Source: Microbacteriaceae bacterium (GTDB taxonomy: Bacteria > Actinomycetota > Actinomycetes > Actinomycetales > Microbacteriaceae). Taken from it: 7,031 bases of DNA. Location of the stretch: assembly GCA_003454135.1 (NCBI GenBank), contig DMKW01000251.1:1567-8597 (forward strand), written 5' to 3'. Every line of letters begins with the position of its first letter. Positions within the stretch are counted from its first letter, which is position 1. Of this stretch, positions 4,642-7,031 are shown one piece after another. The position numbers and the translations under genes are program-made. The notes below the pieces were generated by a model. It was not told where the DNA came from and searched no databases. It worked only from the letters and a program-made list of their open reading frames with translations.

Positions 4642-6255
4642 TTGCGGTCACGTTCGGTTCGCCACAGACGCATGACGCTGTCAGGCCGCGTCTTCCTCCT
4701 TCAGCTTGCTGTTATCCTGGCCGTTCTCGTGGCCGTCACATTCGTTTCGATCTCGCAGTCGCGGGCCGAATTCCATGATGTACAGGGTCAGCGAATGCTC
4801 GCGATCGCCGAAAGCTTCGCCTCCACCCCGCTCGTGATCAGCCAGATGGGCACCCCGCAAGCATCGCTCGTGCTCGCCCCCGAAATGGAGAAGACCCGAG
4901 CCCTTTCTGACGCCTCCGTCGTCACCATCACGAATGCAGGGGGGCGGGTGATCGCCTCCTCTGATCCGACTACCGTGGGAAAACGCGCGGATCTGGTGGC
5001 AGCGAGCGCGCTAAAAGGGAAAGCCTGGGCAGGCGACATAACCGCTGAACGACAGCAATACATCGTCGCCAACGTGCCGGTGCTTCGCGACGATGGAAGT
5101 TTGATCGGACTCATCATCGTCGCCGAAGAATACCCACCGATCGGAACCGAGCTGGTCGCCGCAGTCCCGGGCCTCCTCATTTATCTGGGGATCGGGGCAG
5201 GTCTTGGGGTCTTGGGTTCCTGGGTCCTCTCCCGCCTGGTACGTCGCGGAACACGAGGCCTGGAACCACATGAGATCGCCGAGTTGGCCGATCACCGTGA
5301 GGCTCTGCTGTTCAGCATCCGCGAAGGAGTCATCGGGGTCGGAGCCGACGGCAGAGTGACGATCCTGAACAAAAGCGCGATGGAGCTGCTAGGCCTGCCG
5401 GAAGGATCGGCCGGTTCCCGGGTCGCCGACCTCCCCCTGGACGACCAAATTCGGCGAACCCTGCTCGCGCCCGCCAATGAGACGGAGACCGTTGTGTCCA
5501 CGGGAGCCCGCATCCTCGTCCTCAACCGCAGAGCGGTGATGAGCCGCGGGAGGCACCTTGGCACGGTGACCACTCTGCGAGATCGCACCGAGTTGGCCGA
5601 ACTGCAGAGCCAACTGGCCATGAACCAAAGCATCACCGAAACCATGCGCGCTCAGACCCATGAGTTCTTCAACCATCTGCACACCGTCTTCGGGCTGATA
5701 CAACTCAAAGAGTTCGATGAGGTCAGAACCTTCATCGGAACGCTCACCCGTCGCAGCGAAGAGATCAATAACGAGATTTCGGAGCGCATCAAGGATCCAA
5801 CGGTGGCGGCGCTCCTCGTGGCGAAGACGAGCCTCGCCCGTGAGTCGGGGATCCGCCTCCAACTCGCCGAAGACTCCGCGCTCGGCCCACTCGACTCCAC
5901 GTTGGCGGCCGACGTCATCACGGTTCTCGGGAACCTGATCGACAACGCCGTCGACGCCACCGCGGGGCTCTCCGACATCGTCATCCTCGTCGGCCTGCAC
6001 GACGATGCATCTATGATCACTCTCAGTGTCTTCGATCCGGGCCCGGGCGTACCCGAGGATCTCGAACAACGTATCTTCAGCCGAGGGTTCACAACTAAAT
6101 CCACGAGCCCGCTCGGACGAGGCATCGGTCTCGCACTCGTGCGGCTGGTCTGCTCGCAGCGCGGTGGACAGGTCACGGTCCACACCGGCGGCGGCGCGAG
6201 ATTCGAAGCCACCCTGCCATACACTCCGGTCGACGCTCCGGACGGCCGACCATGA
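4642..6255 (+). CDS. CitA/DcuS-type sensor histidine kinase (537 aa from TTG 4642; 527 aa from ATG 4672)
   Basis: Membrane sensor kinase of the CitA/DcuS (CitA family) group. Numbering from TTG 4642: an Arg-rich cytoplasmic tail, TM1 about 17-37, extracytoplasmic PASp/Cache-like sensor about 38-170, TM2 about 172-198, cytoplasmic PAS about 215-320, then the kinase core. The phosphoacceptor is His340 in RAQTHEFFNHLHT (CitA-type H-box; the family usually has NRLH or NKLH, here NHLH). The N-box is NLIDNAVDAT with Asn435, followed by DPGPG (465-469), FSRGFTTK (479-486) and GRGIG (492-496); all catalytic boxes are intact. In the sensor domain only Arg102 aligns with the Klebsiella CitA citrate contacts; the His, Arg and Lys positions read Ala105, Val142 and Asn144. 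TTG 4642 is favoured by AGAAGG; ATG 4672 is the cautious alternative, and the frame stays open to GTG 4570. The stop overlaps the response regulator by ATGA. Confidence 0.93.
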   Translation: MRSRSVRHRRMTLSGRVFLLQLAVILAVLVAVTFVSISQSRAEFHDVQGQRMLAIAESFASTPLVISQMGTPQASLVLAPEMEKTRALSDASVVTITNAGGRVIASSDPTTVGKRADLVAASALKGKAWAGDITAERQQYIVANVPVLRDDGSLIGLIIVAEEYPPIGTELVAAVPGLLIYLGIGAGLGVLGSWVLSRLVRRGTRGLEPHEIAELADHREALLFSIREGVIGVGADGRVTILNKSAMELLGLPEGSAGSRVADLPLDDQIRRTLLAPANETETVVSTGARILVLNRRAVMSRGRHLGTVTTLRDRTELAELQSQLAMNQSITETMRAQTHEFFNHLHTVFGLIQLKEFDEVRTFIGTLTRRSEEINNEISERIKDPTVAALLVAKTSLARESGIRLQLAEDSALGPLDSTLAADVITVLGNLIDNAVDATAGLSDIVILVGLHDDASMITLSVFDPGPGVPEDLEQRIFSRGFTTKSTSPLGRGIGLALVRLVCSQRGGQVTVHTGGGARFEATLPYTPVDAPDGRP

Positions 6256-6926
6256 TTCGCGTACTCGTCCTCGACGACGACTTCCGGGTTGCGCGCATCC
6301 ACGCCCAGTTCGTCAACCAGACGCCGGGCTTCCTCGTCGTCGGCACGGTCCACTCCGGCCGCGACGCTCTCGCCGCGGTCAAGGAGCTGGCCCCGGACCT
6401 CATCCTCCTCGACGTTCACCTACCCGACATCAATGGTCTTGATCTGTTGCGGAGATGGCGAGCCGACGGGGTATCGATCGGTGCGATCGTCATCACGGCG
6501 GCGCGTGAAGCCGAACCCGTTCGCGCAGCCCTTGCCGGAGGCGCCACGCACTACATCATCAAGCCATTTGAATACGAAGATCTGGCGTCAGCGCTCCAGC
6601 ACTTCCAACAGCAGCACGACGCCGTCGCCTCGCTCGCATCCGCCTCGCAGGACGACATCGACAGAATCTTCGGCCACACGCCCCCGCCGACTGAGAGCCA
6701 GTCCGGCAGTCTACCGAAGGGCCTCAGCGCTGAGACAGCGCAACTGGTCGAAGCCGCACTTCGCGACGCCGGCCAGATCTCCGCAACCCAATGCGCCGAC
6801 CTGACAGGTATTTCGCGTGTTACGGTCAGGCGGTACCTGGAATACTTCGCGCAAACCGGCGTTGCAGTCATCCGCCTGCAATATGGGCGATCGGGAAGAC
6901 CCACTCGCTACTATTCCCTGCGGTAG
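6252..6926 (+). CDS. CitB/DcuR-type response regulator (224 aa)
   Basis: Cytoplasmic DNA-binding partner of the upstream kinase. The receiver domain (about 1-120) has the acidic cluster Asp8-Asp10, phosphoacceptor Asp54 in LILLDVHLPD, Thr82 (VITAA) and Lys104 in IIKPF, so it should be phosphorylatable. A linker rich in Pro, Ser and Gln (about 140-155) leads to PKGLSAETAQLV (155-166) and a helix-turn-helix of the CitB/DcuR type: SATQCADLTGIS (178-189), then the recognition helix RVTVRRYLEYF (189-199) and the C-terminal wing (RLQYGRSGRP, 208-217). Length is normal for the family. The ATG at 6252 overlaps the kinase stop (ATGA), so the pair is translationally coupled; GGACGG lies 6 bases upstream. 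The likely targets are the divergent tctC-importer block and its own promoter region, by analogy with CitAB/DctSR-type systems that control the adjacent transporter. Confidence 0.95.
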   Translation: MIRVLVLDDDFRVARIHAQFVNQTPGFLVVGTVHSGRDALAAVKELAPDLILLDVHLPDINGLDLLRRWRADGVSIGAIVITAAREAEPVRAALAGGATHYIIKPFEYEDLASALQHFQQQHDAVASLASASQDDIDRIFGHTPPPTESQSGSLPKGLSAETAQLVEAALRDAGQISATQCADLTGISRVTVRRYLEYFAQTGVAVIRLQYGRSGRPTRYYSLR

Positions 6927-7031
6927 GCGCGTGTTGACACTTCACTTCTGACACGCTACGTCGGCAACGGATTCCTAGGCCGGGCACGCCAGCACCCCGG
7001 CACAACACCGAACACCGATGCAGAACTTTCC
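6927..7031. other. Non-coding flank downstream of the response regulator
   Basis: No gene is supported in these 105 bases. It contains the inverted arms GCGTGT (6929-6934) and ACACGC (6951-6956), a TGACAC direct repeat (6935-6940 and 6949-6954) and a GC hairpin described separately. An ATG at 7018 runs off the window with no ribosome-binding site before it, so it is not called. Confidence 0.45.
6979..7001 (+). terminator. Weak candidate terminator hairpin after the two-component pair
   Basis: GCCGGG (6979-6984) and CCCGGC (6996-7001) form a perfect 6-base all-GC stem around an 11-base loop, 52 bases after the response regulator stop. No T run follows, so it is at best a non-canonical terminator of the kind seen in GC-rich actinobacteria. 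Confidence 0.25.

Noticed and set aside
4673..4683. TGAC-GCT-GTCA palindrome at the kinase N-terminus
   Set aside because: Only 4-base arms within coding sequence; expected by chance.
5389..6419. Long minus-strand open frames opposite the kinase and regulator (5389-6183 and 5652-6419)
   Set aside because: Both are antisense shadows of the kinase and response regulator, which carry complete catalytic and DNA-binding motifs.
6934..6962. Perfect TTGACA (6934-6939) as a promoter -35 after the response regulator
   Set aside because: The hexamer 17 bases on is TACGTC, only two of six to TATAAT, and no gene start with a ribosome-binding site follows in the window.

Overview
The window (7,031 bases, GC-rich, roughly 60% by eye) looks like a chromosomal segment from a high-GC Gram-positive (actinobacterial) genome. 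The basis is the gluABCD-type gene order, lipoprotein-anchored binding proteins, a CitA/CitB-type two-component pair of actinobacterial flavour, GTG/TTG starts and tight ATGA overlaps. The genus cannot be given. Seven genes are supported, in two divergent blocks around a regulatory region at about 4531-4641. No tRNA, rRNA, CRISPR array, transposase, integrase or broken gene was seen.

Minus-strand block, in transcription order: a lone TctC/Bug-family solute-binding lipoprotein (4530-3544); then, after a 114-base gap, a complete polar-amino-acid (glutamate-type) ABC importer in the gluABCD order: ATPase (3429-2662), binding lipoprotein (2591-1701), permease (1668-1024) and permease (1027-158). 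The two permease genes overlap by ATGA. The TctA and TctB membrane proteins that normally partner a TctC protein are absent.

Plus-strand block: a CitA/DcuS-type membrane sensor histidine kinase (4642-6255; the start could be 4672) and its CitB/DcuR-type response regulator (6252-6926), also joined by an ATGA overlap.

A CitAB-like pair divergent from tctC normally introduces a tricarboxylate transporter (tctCBA). Here an ABC importer occupies the place of tctBA. By-eye comparison also suggests that all three ligand-handling proteins have altered binding sites. The ABC binding protein lacks the aspartate that coordinates the ligand amino group in HisJ-type proteins. The kinase sensor domain keeps only one of the four citrate-binding positions of Klebsiella CitA. 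The TctC-like protein has GSDE where the family has GAGG. A reasonable but unproven model is a self-contained sense-and-import module for a non-standard small carboxylate or amino-acid relative, with the orphan TctC protein either presenting ligand to the sensor or serving a transporter encoded elsewhere. The intergenic region has a plausible minus-strand promoter with an 18-base near-palindrome in its spacer, the best operator candidate.

The ends, 1-157 and 6927-7031, contain no gene I can support, only short repeats and weak hairpins.
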